The notes under the pieces: generated by a model
What the model was told of the DNA's origin: nothing
Database searches by the model: none
What the model saw: only the letters and a program-made list of their open reading frames with translations
Translations under genes and position numbers: made by a program
NCBI GenBank assembly: GCA_964246705.1
Contig: CAXTRQ010000002.1
Span: 22,988 to 86,987 of the forward strand
Length of the DNA stretch: 64,000 nucleotides
Origin: DASZCR01 sp964246705
GTDB lineage: Bacteria; Acidobacteriota; Blastocatellia; Pyrinomonadales; Pyrinomonadaceae
Reading direction: 5' to 3'
In this document: positions 1 to 8,499 of the stretch, piece by piece
Layout of the letters: each line of letters begins with the position of its first letter
How positions within the stretch are numbered: the stretch's first letter is position 1

Positions 1-1323
1 ATTGTCGAGCAGACGGCGCGCGGGATCGCCGTTGAGGCTGGCGCTGAGCGCCGTGCGGATGGCGGCCAGCGTCGTGCTGCCTTTGCGGCTGGCATCAAAC
101 TCGCGGCGCAGGATGCCCATGAAAGCATCTCGACCGGAGAGCTTATCGGCAACCAGACGCCAGACGAGCGCGCCTTTGTTGGCGACCGTGTTGTAGTAAG
201 TGTCGAAGGCGGGCGACGACTGCGCGAGCGGGCCATCGCGTCTGGCAATCGGCGCGTAGAGAAGCGCGATACGCATTCGTTCGGCGTCCGCCGCCTCGCG
301 TCCGAACTGTTTTTCGAGAAAGAGAGTTGCGAGAAAACGTGGAACGCCTTCGCGTAAAACGCCCGCGCCTTCGCCTTCCAGGTTCGTCGCGCCGCCGACC
401 CTCAGCCGCGCGACCGATTCGGCGACGAGCATCGCGGGCGCCGAATCGGTCTTCGGGCGACGGAAGACCGCGCCGTCTAAAAGGAGCGTCCCAGCCATGT
501 CGAAGCCTGCGCCGCGCCTGACGGAAACAAGGCGGATGGAAGATTCGGGCGCTGTCCCGATCAACCCTGCGTAGAAGCCGCGCGCGGCTGAAGCCAGATT
601 AATTAACGCTTCGGCTCTGCGCCGTTCTTCGGCGGACGCGCCCGTGTTGAGCCACGCGCTGATGCCGCGCGCATCGCCTGTGCCTTCGACCGCATCCCAT
701 TTGCCCGTGACGAAAAACGGTTGCACGTTAAGCGACTGCTCGAAACTCGTGTTGCTCGCCTGCCCGGTCGAGATAACTGTCGCGCCGCCAGCCGTGTTGA
801 CCGTCAAACGCAGCGGCGCGTAATCAACTCCGCGCGGCGCAAAGATAGAGTTCGGCGTCGGATACCAGTAGGAGAGCGGGAGAAATTGCGCGCTCTCGTC
901 GGAAATCGCTGCGAGACCGGAATTGTCCGTGACGGGCAGGCGATATTCAATTATCACGTTGACCGCTCCGCCGGGCGCGACCGGAGCGGGCAGTGTCACC
1001 TGCGCGAGTTGCAGTCTGGTACGCGACTCTGTGCTGGTGCTGAATTTGGCGTTTCCATCGCCGACCCCGGCAGCTTTAATCTGTGCCGCCGGATTAATCC
1101 GCACGGTGAAGGTGCGTCCCTCTGCGTCGCCCACGTTACGCGCCGACAGGACGGCACGCGCCGATAACGCTCGCGCACTCCCATCCGATTCGATGTTGCC
1201 TGTGATGTCAAAGCGTGTGACTTGCCACGAGGCGACACGCGGCTCGCTCTGTGCGCGTACGTGCGTTGATGTCAGCAGGAAAAAAAGGATGAGAAGATAT
1301 TTTACAAAGCGCGGGTTTTTCAT
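1..1323 (-). CDS. M1-family aminopeptidase-like exported protein, probably non-catalytic (3' end cut by window edge)
   Basis: Reading frame open from an ATG at 1323 to the window edge (441 codons seen). The N-terminus is a typical signal peptide: basic MKNPR, a Leu/Ile/Phe-rich core, then a THVRAQ-like cleavage region. A beta-sandwich-like stretch follows (residues ~30-150), then a helical part resembling the M1 catalytic domain. Where M1 enzymes have HExxH, this protein has A301-E302-S-V-A305, so both zinc-binding His are missing. The downstream ...EG.. segment (LREGVPRFL) is kept. I infer a secreted or periplasmic M1-like scaffold without zinc peptidase activity. It lies 53 bp downstream of kdsA on the same strand. 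The family call is by pattern only and the C-terminus is not seen. Confidence 0.6.
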   Translation of the reverse strand, partial: MKNPRFVKYLLILFFLLTSTHVRAQSEPRVASWQVTRFDITGNIESDGSARALSARAVLSARNVGDAEGRTFTVRINPAAQIKAAGVGDGNAKFSTSTESRTRLQLAQVTLPAPVAPGGAVNVIIEYRLPVTDNSGLAAISDESAQFLPLSYWYPTPNSIFAPRGVDYAPLRLTVNTAGGATVISTGQASNTSFEQSLNVQPFFVTGKWDAVEGTGDARGISAWLNTGASAEERRRAEALINLASAARGFYAGLIGTAPESSIRLVSVRRGAGFDMAGTLLLDGAVFRRPKTDSAPAMLVAESVARLRVGGATNLEGEGAGVLREGVPRFLATLFLEKQFGREAADAERMRIALLYAPIARRDGPLAQSSPAFDTYYNTVANKGALVWRLVADKLSGRDAFMGILRREFDASRKGSTTLAAIRTALSASLNGDPARRLLDN

Positions 1324-1376
1324 AAATTGCGAAAGTTAAAATCAGATATGAATGTTGATTCGGAAAAGAAATTTAT

Positions 1377-2237
1377 CTAAGCTTTGACCAGCGCATCGCG
1401 CCTGACGAGTTCGTGCACGTCGCGCAGCATCCCAAGAAGCGGGGCGAGACGCGCGAGGGGGAGCGCGTTCGGGCCGTCGGAGAGGGCGCGTTCCGGGCAG
1501 TCGTGAACTTCCATGAAGACGGCATCAACGCCGCAGGCGACTCCGGCGCGTGCGAGCGGTTCGATGTACTCCGGCTGTCCCCCCGTTGCATGTCCGAGTC
1601 CGCCGGGCAGTTGCAGAGAGTGGGTCACGTCGAAGACGACGGGCGCGCCGAACTGCCGCATAATCGGGAAGGAGCGCATGTCCACGACGAGGTTGTGATA
1701 GCCGAACGAAACTCCGCGCTCGGTCACCAGAAGCTTCTCGCATCCGGCGGCGCGCGCCTTGCGCACGATGTTGCGCGCGTCCTGCGGCGCAAGAAACTGT
1801 CCCTTCTTGATGTTCACGGCGCGTCCCGTCTGCGCCGCCGCTTCGATGAGGTCGGTCTGCCGCGAGAGGAAGGCCGGAATCTGCAAGATGTCGGCCACTT
1901 CCGCCGCCCGCTCGACCTGCGCCACGTCATGCACGTCCGTCACGATGGGTAGCCCCGTCTCTTCTTTGACGGCCTTCAGCGCATCGAGCGCGGTCTCGAT
2001 TCCGATACCGCGAAAGCTCTCATGCGATGAACGATTGGCCTTATCGAACGAAGCCTTAAAAACGTAATCCAAACCGGCATCGCGCACGCGCTTGCCGCAC
2101 TCGCGCGCCATCATCAACACATGCGCGGGCGATTCGACCACACACGGCCCCGCGATAATCGTCAAACGCCCGTCGCCAAACGTGGCGTCTCCGACGCGAA
2201 AAGATTTCATCTGCATCTCGTCTGCTTGCTCATTCAT
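1377..2237 (-). CDS. kdsA: 2-dehydro-3-deoxyphosphooctonate aldolase (Kdo-8-phosphate synthase)
   Basis: Condenses phosphoenolpyruvate with arabinose-5-phosphate to Kdo-8-phosphate, the first committed step to the Kdo of LPS inner core; cytoplasmic. The 286 aa match the family length. Visible landmarks are IAGPCVVES near the N-terminus, the KKGQFLAP segment, FDVTHSLQLPGG and the late ALSDGPNALP motif. Cys in AGPC, where the E. coli type has Asn, points to the metal-dependent class. The start overlaps the stop of the upstream kinase gene by 4 bp (ATGA), so the two are probably translationally coupled. kdsB and pyrG lie upstream in the same direction. Confidence 0.96.
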   Translation of the reverse strand: MNEQADEMQMKSFRVGDATFGDGRLTIIAGPCVVESPAHVLMMARECGKRVRDAGLDYVFKASFDKANRSSHESFRGIGIETALDALKAVKEETGLPIVTDVHDVAQVERAAEVADILQIPAFLSRQTDLIEAAAQTGRAVNIKKGQFLAPQDARNIVRKARAAGCEKLLVTERGVSFGYHNLVVDMRSFPIMRQFGAPVVFDVTHSLQLPGGLGHATGGQPEYIEPLARAGVACGVDAVFMEVHDCPERALSDGPNALPLARLAPLLGMLRDVHELVRRDALVKA

Positions 2238-4492
2238 GGCGTGCCGTTCTCTGCGCGCGCCGCCTGACGGCGCAAGTCCTTCAAACTATTCTCGACTCGA
2301 CGGCGATTCTCGCCATCCGGTTTCTGTCGCAGGTAAGCTTCAAATTCTGCGATGGCTTCCTTCGGGCGTTTCGTCTCCTGATAGACGAGGCCGAGATTGT
2401 AATGCGCGTCGGCAAAGTCGCCGCCACGTTCTTCGATGGACGAGCGAAAAGCAGCCTCCGCGCCTTCATAATCCTTCTGCTGTGCGAGTGCGACGCCGAG
2501 CGCGTGATGCGCGTCCGCATCGTGCCCGCCGTTCTGCTCGATGGCTTTGCGGAGAGCATCCGCCGCTTCGGGGTTGCGCTTAAGGCCGAGTTGGGCGATG
2601 CCGATTTGAAAGTAAGCGTCAGAGTAATTGTCGCCGCGTTGATGAATCGCATCAGTATAAGAGTTGATGGCATCTTCTAATTTGCCCTGCCGCTGCAACG
2701 CAAAGCCGAGGTTGTATTGCGCCGCCGCATAGTCGCCGTTCCTCTGTTTGATGGCTTCGCGAAACTCCGCTTCCGAGTCGTGCAACTGCCCTCTGAGCAT
2801 CAGCACCCAGCCGAGGCGGTTATGCGCTTCCGGAAATTCGGGCTGCAACTCGATGGCGCGACGATAGTCAGCCGAAGCTCTATCGAAATCGCGCGAGGAG
2901 AAATTATAGTTGCCGCGCTCGTAGAACTCCGCCGCCGAGCGCGGTTCGTTGTTCGGCGATTTTGGACGCGTCGAAGATTCGGCAACGCCGAGAATGCGCC
3001 CGACCGCGTCGCCTTCACCTGTCGCCGTGTTCGCGGCGACTCCCGTCGTAGGCTGCACTGCGACCGAGCGCGAACGGAAGACCAGCGCCCCGACGACAAT
3101 CAAAGCGAGCGCGCCGAACGCCACGGCAATCAAAGCGCGCGGCTGTCTGAACCATGCGCGGCGCCCGCGCGCGCCGCGCGCGCCGCGTCGAATCGGAATG
3201 CGGACGCGCACGCCGCTCGACCGCTGTGCCGACGGGGACGAGACATCGCGCGCAGCAGCAGCCTGCGCCGACGAAGAATCCGCCATGCCAACGGCAGATG
3301 AACCACCCGAAGACGGCGAGGCGGGTCGGCCACCTGTCTCGACAACTTGATCTTCCACCGTCTCGGAAACGCCTCCGTCCTGTTCCGTGACCGGAGCGGT
3401 GGCGCGACTCTGCCGCAGTCGCTCGATGTCAATCACCAGCCGCCCCGAAGGCGTCTGGGTTCCTGCGTCGCGCAGCGTCTCAAGCGTCGGCGCGCTGAAT
3501 CCGGCGGCGTGCTCAAGCCCCAGACGTTCGGCGACAGCATACAGTTCACGTCGAAATGCGCCCGCGTCCGCCGGACGCTCATGCGGGCTTTTCTCAAGCG
3601 CGTGGAGCACGATCTCTTCGAGCGCGGGCGGAATCCCGGGCACGAGTTCGCGCGGGCGGCGCGGTATCTCCGCCGAATGCTTCAGCGCCAACGCCAGCGG
3701 CGTCGCGCCGTTGAAGGGCGTCTGCCCGGCAAGCATCTCGTAGAGGATAACGCCGAGGCTGTACACGTCCGAGGCGGGGGTCAACTGTCCACCGTCGCAC
3801 TGCTCGGGCGACATGTAGCGCGGCGTGCCGATCATCACGCCTGTCCCGGTCAGAGTATTAGCGAAATTTTTATCGGTCGTATCGCTGGCAAGTTTGGCGA
3901 TACCGAAATCCAGCACCTTGACGATGTGCGGCGCGTGTGGCCTCTGCACGATGAAGATGTTGCCCGGCTTCAAGTCTCGATGGATGATGCCCGCTTCGTG
4001 CGCGGCGGCCACGGCAGCCGTGATCTGCAACATCAGAGAGACGGCGCGCGCCGGATCGAGCGGGGCTTCGCGCGCCAGCACGTTGCGCAGCGGCTTGCCT
4101 TCAAGCAACTCCATGACGATGTAGACCAGCCCCTCCGCCGTCTCGCCAAAATCCGTCACGGCGACGGCGTTGGAATGCTGTAGGCGACCGGCGGCGCGCG
4201 CCTCACGTCGAAAACGCTCCTTCGCCGCCTCGTCCGTCACCAGTTTCGAGTTGAGCACTTTGACGGCAACAGGCCGGTCAATCAGCAGGTGCGTCGCGCG
4301 ATAGACAGTCCCCATGCCGCCTTCGCCGAGCCGTTCGTCGAGTTGATATTTATCGTCGAGCACGCGACCAACCAGCGGGTCAATCGGAATGTTTGCAGCC
4401 ATTGTCGCATCGGCACGCAGCAGCGCGCCATCCTCTGGACACGCTTTCACGTCCGAAGAATATTGACGACCGCATGTGGGACATTGCAGCAT
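2234..4492 (-). CDS. Zinc-ribbon Ser/Thr protein kinase with C-terminal TPR repeats
   Basis: 752 aa from the preferred ATG at 4492. The upstream in-frame extension to 4609 is intergenic repeat sequence and is not counted. Order: a zinc-ribbon (CPTC at 4-7, C18), then a PknB-type kinase domain (~residues 50-320) with GEGGMG loop, K78, HRD (D173), DFG (D195) and APE-like MSPEQC. After a Ser/Pro-rich linker comes one transmembrane segment near 455-475, then about six TPR-like repeats (TPR-like AEFYERGNYNF and following). It is probably an inner-membrane sensor kinase with an extracytoplasmic TPR region. It sits between pyrG and kdsA, suggesting, as inference, control of envelope synthesis. No Shine-Dalgarno is seen: heptamer repeats and a T-run precede the ATG. 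Confidence 0.9.
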   Translation of the reverse strand: MLQCPTCGRQYSSDVKACPEDGALLRADATMAANIPIDPLVGRVLDDKYQLDERLGEGGMGTVYRATHLLIDRPVAVKVLNSKLVTDEAAKERFRREARAAGRLQHSNAVAVTDFGETAEGLVYIVMELLEGKPLRNVLAREAPLDPARAVSLMLQITAAVAAAHEAGIIHRDLKPGNIFIVQRPHAPHIVKVLDFGIAKLASDTTDKNFANTLTGTGVMIGTPRYMSPEQCDGGQLTPASDVYSLGVILYEMLAGQTPFNGATPLALALKHSAEIPRRPRELVPGIPPALEEIVLHALEKSPHERPADAGAFRRELYAVAERLGLEHAAGFSAPTLETLRDAGTQTPSGRLVIDIERLRQSRATAPVTEQDGGVSETVEDQVVETGGRPASPSSGGSSAVGMADSSSAQAAAARDVSSPSAQRSSGVRVRIPIRRGARGARGRRAWFRQPRALIAVAFGALALIVVGALVFRSRSVAVQPTTGVAANTATGEGDAVGRILGVAESSTRPKSPNNEPRSAAEFYERGNYNFSSRDFDRASADYRRAIELQPEFPEAHNRLGWVLMLRGQLHDSEAEFREAIKQRNGDYAAAQYNLGFALQRQGKLEDAINSYTDAIHQRGDNYSDAYFQIGIAQLGLKRNPEAADALRKAIEQNGGHDADAHHALGVALAQQKDYEGAEAAFRSSIEERGGDFADAHYNLGLVYQETKRPKEAIAEFEAYLRQKPDGENRRRVENSLKDLRRQAARAENGTP

Positions 4493-4498
4493 AAAAAA

Positions 4499-4632
4499 GT
4501 GACGAGCGACGAGTGACGAGTGACGAGCAAAGCCGGGGACGGTTTTCAGTTTTGAGTTATCAGCGATAAGTGAAGAGTGTTGAGATGAAAGCTGTCTTAA
4601 ATTCCTCACTCGTCACTCAGCACTCGTCACTT
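4499..4632. repeat. Inverted heptamer repeat, copy 1 (TGACGAG arms)
   Basis: Left arm has four tandem 7-mers (TGACGAG, CGACGAG, TGACGAG, TGACGAG; 4500-4527). Right arm has the complementary 7-mers CTCACTC, GTCACTC, AGCACTC, GTCACTT (4605-4632). Between them is a ~77-base core containing AAAGCTGTCTT (4588-4598). Read as mRNA for the downstream kinase gene (minus strand), the arms can pair and are followed by a run of U and then AUG at 4492. Confidence 0.85.
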
Positions 4633-4733
4633 TATTTCATCTTCCCGCTTTTGTGCAAAACGTATTGTGCCTCGGCGTGCCGGAATTCTTCGCGCGTCAG
4701 TGCGTCATGTTGCACCTTGAGTTCTCGCCCGCG

Positions 4734-6449
4734 TCAGTCATCGCCCGCGACCACCTGCACGCGTTCGTGCGTGCTTGAGGCCGCGTCCGCCTCGCTCGAC
4801 TCATTGCCGCTCGCTTCGTCGCGCATACGGTTCTCGTAAGCGGCGCGCACGAACGAGGCGAACAGTGGATGCGCGGCGAGCGGCTTTGACTTGTATTCGG
4901 GATGAAACTGGCAGCCCAAAAACCAAGGGTGCGTGGCGCGCGCGAGTTCGATCATCTCGATGAACCGACCGTCGGGCGACTCGCCGCTGAAGATTAAACC
5001 TGTGCGCTCCAACGTCTCTCGAAATTCCGGGTTGAACTCATAGCGATGGCGATGGCGCTCTTGTATCTCCGCCTCGCCTCTATAGACCTCGCGCGCGAGG
5101 CTTCCTTCAGCCAGCCTGCACGGCCACGCGCCCAGACGCATCGTGCCCCCCATCTCTTCGACGCCGACGAGGTCGCGCAGTTTAAAGATTACAGGGTACG
5201 GCGTCGCCGCGTCGAACTCGGTCGAATCCGCGCCGACGAGGCCGCACATCGCACGCGCGTACTCGATGACCGCCGTCTGCATGCCGAGACAGATGCCGAA
5301 GTAAGGCGTCTTCGAGCGGCGCGCGTAAGAGATGGAGCGAATCATCCCGGCGATGCCGCGTTTGCCGAAGCCGCCCGGGACGAGGATGGCGTCGAAATCG
5401 CGCAGGCGATTTTCATAATCGTCGTCCATCAAACTCTCCGATTCGACCCAGCGCACGTCCACGCGCAAATTTCCGGCGACCCCGCCATGCGTCAGAGCCT
5501 CGCGCAGAGATTTATAAGAATCTTCAAGCTCGACATACTTGCCGACGATACCGATAGTGACGGAACCGGCTGAAGGGTCTCGAATCGTCTCCACCAGTTC
5601 GCGCCAGCGCGTCAGGTCGCTGTGCGCCCCGCGCTCCTGCAAGCCGAGCGCCGAGACGAGCAGCGCGTCGAGTCCTTGTTCGTGGAGGGCGAGCGGCACG
5701 TCGTAAATCGTATCAACATCTTCGGCGGCAATGACGGCGTGCTCTTTGACGTTGCAGAAGAGCGCAATTTTCGAGCGCAGGTCGCGCGAGAGCGGGCGCT
5801 CCGAACGACACAGCAAAATATCAACGGCGATGCCGATTTCGCGAAGGTCGCGGACGGAATGCTGCGTCGGTTTCGTCTTCAGTTCCCCAGCCGCCGCGAT
5901 GTAAGGCACGAGTGTCAGGTGGACGAAGATTGCGCCCTTGCGTCCATCTTCGCTCTCTTCATTGCCCATCTGGCGGATGGCTTCGAGAAACGGCAAGCTC
6001 TCGATGTCGCCCACCGTTCCGCCGATTTCGACGATGACGACATCCGGCTTATCTTTCTCTGCGACGGCGCGGACGGCCTTTTTGATTTCGTCCGTGATGT
6101 GCGGAATCACTTGAATCGTCTTGCCGAGATAATCGCCGCGCCGCTCTTTTTCGATGACCGAAAGGTAGATGCGACCCGTCGTCCAGTTGTTCCCCTGCGA
6201 CAGACGCGCGTGCGTGAAGCGTTCATAGTGTCCGAGGTCGAGGTCGGTCTCAGCGCCGTCGTCGGTGACGAAAACTTCGCCGTGCTGGAATGGCGACATC
6301 GTCCCCGGATCAATGTTGATGTATGGGTCGAGCTTAATCAGCGTGACGCTCAGCCCGCGCGCTTCCAACAGGCAGCCGATAGAGGAAGCCGCCAACCCCT
6401 TGCCGAGACTCGATACCACACCGCCCGTCACAAAAATATATTTAGGCAT
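4734..6449 (-). CDS. pyrG: CTP synthase
   Basis: Makes CTP from UTP, ATP and glutamine. The N-terminal synthetase domain (1-~270) begins MPKYIFVTGGVVSSLGKG with the ATP loop. A C-terminal class I glutamine amidotransferase (~295-545) carries the nucleophile Cys in GICLGMQ and the His-Glu pair in QFHPEYKS. The 571 aa are slightly above the usual ~545 because of an acidic Ser/Glu-rich tail. A good Shine-Dalgarno (AGGGGAAG) precedes the ATG. It lies 22 bp downstream of kdsB; the product CTP is the co-substrate of KdsB, so the pair makes metabolic sense. Confidence 0.97.
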   Translation of the reverse strand: MPKYIFVTGGVVSSLGKGLAASSIGCLLEARGLSVTLIKLDPYINIDPGTMSPFQHGEVFVTDDGAETDLDLGHYERFTHARLSQGNNWTTGRIYLSVIEKERRGDYLGKTIQVIPHITDEIKKAVRAVAEKDKPDVVIVEIGGTVGDIESLPFLEAIRQMGNEESEDGRKGAIFVHLTLVPYIAAAGELKTKPTQHSVRDLREIGIAVDILLCRSERPLSRDLRSKIALFCNVKEHAVIAAEDVDTIYDVPLALHEQGLDALLVSALGLQERGAHSDLTRWRELVETIRDPSAGSVTIGIVGKYVELEDSYKSLREALTHGGVAGNLRVDVRWVESESLMDDDYENRLRDFDAILVPGGFGKRGIAGMIRSISYARRSKTPYFGICLGMQTAVIEYARAMCGLVGADSTEFDAATPYPVIFKLRDLVGVEEMGGTMRLGAWPCRLAEGSLAREVYRGEAEIQERHRHRYEFNPEFRETLERTGLIFSGESPDGRFIEMIELARATHPWFLGCQFHPEYKSKPLAAHPLFASFVRAAYENRMRDEASGNESSEADAASSTHERVQVVAGDD

Positions 6450-6471
6450 TCTCTTCCCCTAATAAGATGTT

Positions 6472-7275
6472 TTAACAAACTTCCAATATGGCGCGGACGC
6501 GTTCGAGGTCGGCGGGCGTGTCTACTCCGATTGAAGGCTCTGCCGCTTCGACCACCACAATCTTTGCGCCGCGCTCTAAAATGCGTAGCTGTTCGAGCGA
6601 TTCCGTTTCTTCCAGCCCGAACTGCGGCCAGCGCGAATATTCTAACAAAAACCTGCGGCGGTAAACATAAAGCCCCGTGTGCTTGCGAAAGAGGCCGAGC
6701 AACGCGGGGTCTGCGGCGAGCGCGGCTTCGAGAGAGCCGTGGGCGCGCACTGCCTCACGCGGGAAAGGAATCGGTGAACGGGAAAAATAGAGTGCGCGCC
6801 CGCGCTCGTCCGTGACGACCTTGACCACATCGCTGCTCAAAACGTCTTCCGCACGCTCGATGGCCTCGCACGTCGTTGCGACGGCGGCGTCCTCGATTTC
6901 CAACAAAGCTTTGACGGCTCGTTCAATCGTCTCCGGCGCAAGCAGCGGCTCGTCGCCCTGCACGTTGACGATGATCTCAACATCTTCGAGACTCTCCGCC
7001 GCCTCGGCCAGACGGTCGCTCCCGCTCCGGTGGTCTGCGCGCGTCATCAACGCTTCTCTCCCGGCCTCGCGCACCACCGCCAGAATCCGCTCGTCGTCAG
7101 TGGCGACGATGACACGACCGACGCAGCGTGCGGCGAGGGCGCGTTCGACAACATGGAGAATCATCGGGCGTCCGGCGATGTCAACAAGCGGCTTACCGGG
7201 TAGGCGAGACGAAAAGTAGCGTGCGGGAATAATGGCGACGACCGAAGGTTGAAGGCGAGAGTCCGTGTGCTTCAC
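6472..7275 (-). CDS. kdsB: 3-deoxy-manno-octulosonate cytidylyltransferase (CMP-Kdo synthetase)
   Basis: Activates Kdo with CTP to CMP-Kdo for LPS inner-core assembly. 267 aa, a little over the usual ~250. Clear family motifs: IIPARYFSSRLPGKPL nucleotide-binding loop, VATDDERI, a MTRADHRSGSDRL segment, VNVQGDEPL and YFSRSPIPFPRE. The start codon is GTG at 7275; no Shine-Dalgarno is evident and the next Met is inside the fold. First gene of the likely kdsB-pyrG-kinase-kdsA transcription unit, divergent from the cysteine gene across a repeat-bearing intergenic region. Confidence 0.96.
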   Translation of the reverse strand: MKHTDSRLQPSVVAIIPARYFSSRLPGKPLVDIAGRPMILHVVERALAARCVGRVIVATDDERILAVVREAGREALMTRADHRSGSDRLAEAAESLEDVEIIVNVQGDEPLLAPETIERAVKALLEIEDAAVATTCEAIERAEDVLSSDVVKVVTDERGRALYFSRSPIPFPREAVRAHGSLEAALAADPALLGLFRKHTGLYVYRRRFLLEYSRWPQFGLEETESLEQLRILERGAKIVVVEAAEPSIGVDTPADLERVRAILEVC

Positions 7276-7320
7276 GGGAGCACAACATATCTTGGCAGCA
7301 ACCCCCCTGTCAATTAAAAC

Positions 7321-7414
7321 AGTGACGAGTTGAAGACAGCTTTGTTCTCATCACTCGCCGCACATCGCTTATCACTGTTTTGGTTTTAACTTATCACTCG
7401 TCACTCGTCACTGT
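7321..7414. repeat. Inverted heptamer repeat, copy 2
   Basis: Right arm has tandem TCACTCG, TCACTCG, TCACTGT (7394-7414). Left arm is short (GTGACGAG around 7322-7329). The core includes AAGACAGCTTT (7333-7343), the reverse complement of the core in copy 1. It sits between the divergent kdsB and cysteine-synthase genes, just upstream of the predicted -35 box at 7424. Confidence 0.75.
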
Positions 7415-7423
7415 AGTTGGCGT

Positions 7424-7452
7424 TTGACAGAGAAAGTGGGGCGGGCTACCAT
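7424..7452 (+). promoter_or_regulatory. Predicted sigma-70 promoter of the cysteine/methionine gene pair
   Basis: A perfect -35 box TTGACA (7424-7429), a 17-base spacer and a -10-like TACCAT (7447-7452). Its position supports the internal start of the next gene at 7526 rather than an in-frame ATG at 7424, which overlaps the -35 box. Confidence 0.5.
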
Positions 7453-7525
7453 GCGGCGTCATTTTCATTTCGGGTGCACGCTTTCAATAAATTTCATTAT
7501 GGCAAGTCCTAGACGGGGTAATTTG

Positions 7526-8449
7526 ATGCCGCTCGCAACGGTTGAGAATATTATTGAGTTGGTCGGACGCACGCCCCTGCTCCACCTCGCGCGATTTGCC
7601 AGAGCGCCCCTAGCCGACATCTATGCTAAGCTCGAATACATGAATCCCGGCGGCTCCGTCAAAGATCGCGCCGCTTTGGGAATGATTCTCGATGCCGAGC
7701 GGCGCGGCATCCTTAGTCCCGGCTCAACGATTATCGAACCGACGGCGGGCAATACCGGCATCGGTCTCGCCCTCATCGGCGTCGCGCGTGGTTACCGCGT
7801 TATCCTGTGCGTGCCCGTCGGCTATTCGCAGGAGAAGATGAAAGTGATGGAACTCCTGGGCGGCGAGATCAAGTACGTATCGCAGGAAGCGGGGATGCAG
7901 GGTGCGATTGACCGCGCGCGGGAACTCGCCGATAACATCGAAGGCAGCTTTATCCCGCAGCAGTTTGAGAATCCGGCGAACCCCTGCTTTCACGAAAGCA
8001 CGACCGCGCAGGAGATTATCGAGCAGATGGACGGGCGCATTGACGCTATTGTGATGGGCGCAGGGACAGCCGGAACTTTCACGGGCGTCGCGCGCGCCGT
8101 CAAAAAGTTAAACCCGCGCGTCGTCTGCGTCCTCGTCGAGCCGGACGGCTCGATCATGGGCGGCGGCGAACCGGGCTGCTACAAACTTGAGGGCATCGGT
8201 CAGACGCAATTTATTCCGCCCAACCTCGACAGTCATTGCGCCGATGAAGTTGTGCAGATTTCAGACCGGGAAGCCTTCGCCACCGTGCGCCGTCTCGCCG
8301 AAACGGAAGGCGTTCTCGCGGGCGGTTCATCCGGCGCGGCTGCCGCTGCCGCACGCCACCTCGCCGAACGACTCGGCGAAGGCAAGCGCATCGTCACGCT
8401 TTTTCCGGACGGCGCGGAGCGTTACATGAGCCAAGGGATTTTCGATTAG
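7526..8449 (+). CDS. PLP-dependent cysteine synthase / cystathionine beta-synthase family enzyme
   Basis: Fold-type II PLP enzyme making cysteine from O-acetylserine and sulfide, or cystathionine from serine and homocysteine. The 307 aa from the ATG at 7526 match CysK/CysM length. Motifs: NPGGSVKDR with the Schiff-base Lys (K46), EPTAGNTGIG, the glycine-rich phosphate loop GAGTAGTFTG, and SSGAA near the end. No CBS domain. The upstream ATGs at 7424 and 7499 would add residues with no family counterpart. Pairing with a gamma-family enzyme 50 bp downstream resembles mccA-mccB (reverse transsulfuration) as much as cysM-metB. The sequence alone does not decide the substrate. Confidence 0.88.
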   Translation: MPLATVENIIELVGRTPLLHLARFARAPLADIYAKLEYMNPGGSVKDRAALGMILDAERRGILSPGSTIIEPTAGNTGIGLALIGVARGYRVILCVPVGYSQEKMKVMELLGGEIKYVSQEAGMQGAIDRARELADNIEGSFIPQQFENPANPCFHESTTAQEIIEQMDGRIDAIVMGAGTAGTFTGVARAVKKLNPRVVCVLVEPDGSIMGGGEPGCYKLEGIGQTQFIPPNLDSHCADEVVQISDREAFATVRRLAETEGVLAGGSSGAAAAAARHLAERLGEGKRIVTLFPDGAERYMSQGIFD

Positions 8450-8494
8450 TTTTCAGTTTCCAGCTTTGGCTGGCGACTGAAAACTGAAAACTAA
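8446..8494. repeat. Inverted repeat hairpin between the two PLP genes (ACTGAAA heptamers)
   Basis: TTAGTTTTCAGTTT (8446-8459) is the exact reverse complement of 8481-8494, with a small inner CAGC/GCTG stem. The stop codon TAG of the upstream gene lies inside the left arm, and the right arm ends six bases before the next ATG. The right arm is tandem ACTGAAA-type heptamers. It could be an attenuator or processing site. Confidence 0.75.
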
Positions 8495-8499
8495 ATGTT

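Noticed and set aside
4493..4609. N-terminal extension of the kinase protein
   Set aside because: It is encoded by heptamer repeats and gives a Ser/His-rich non-conserved peptide. The zinc-ribbon starts right after the ATG at 4492.
5622..6815. A 397-aa frame antisense to pyrG and kdsB
   Set aside because: GC-rich coding DNA produces long antisense frames. The opposite strand has two unmistakable enzymes.
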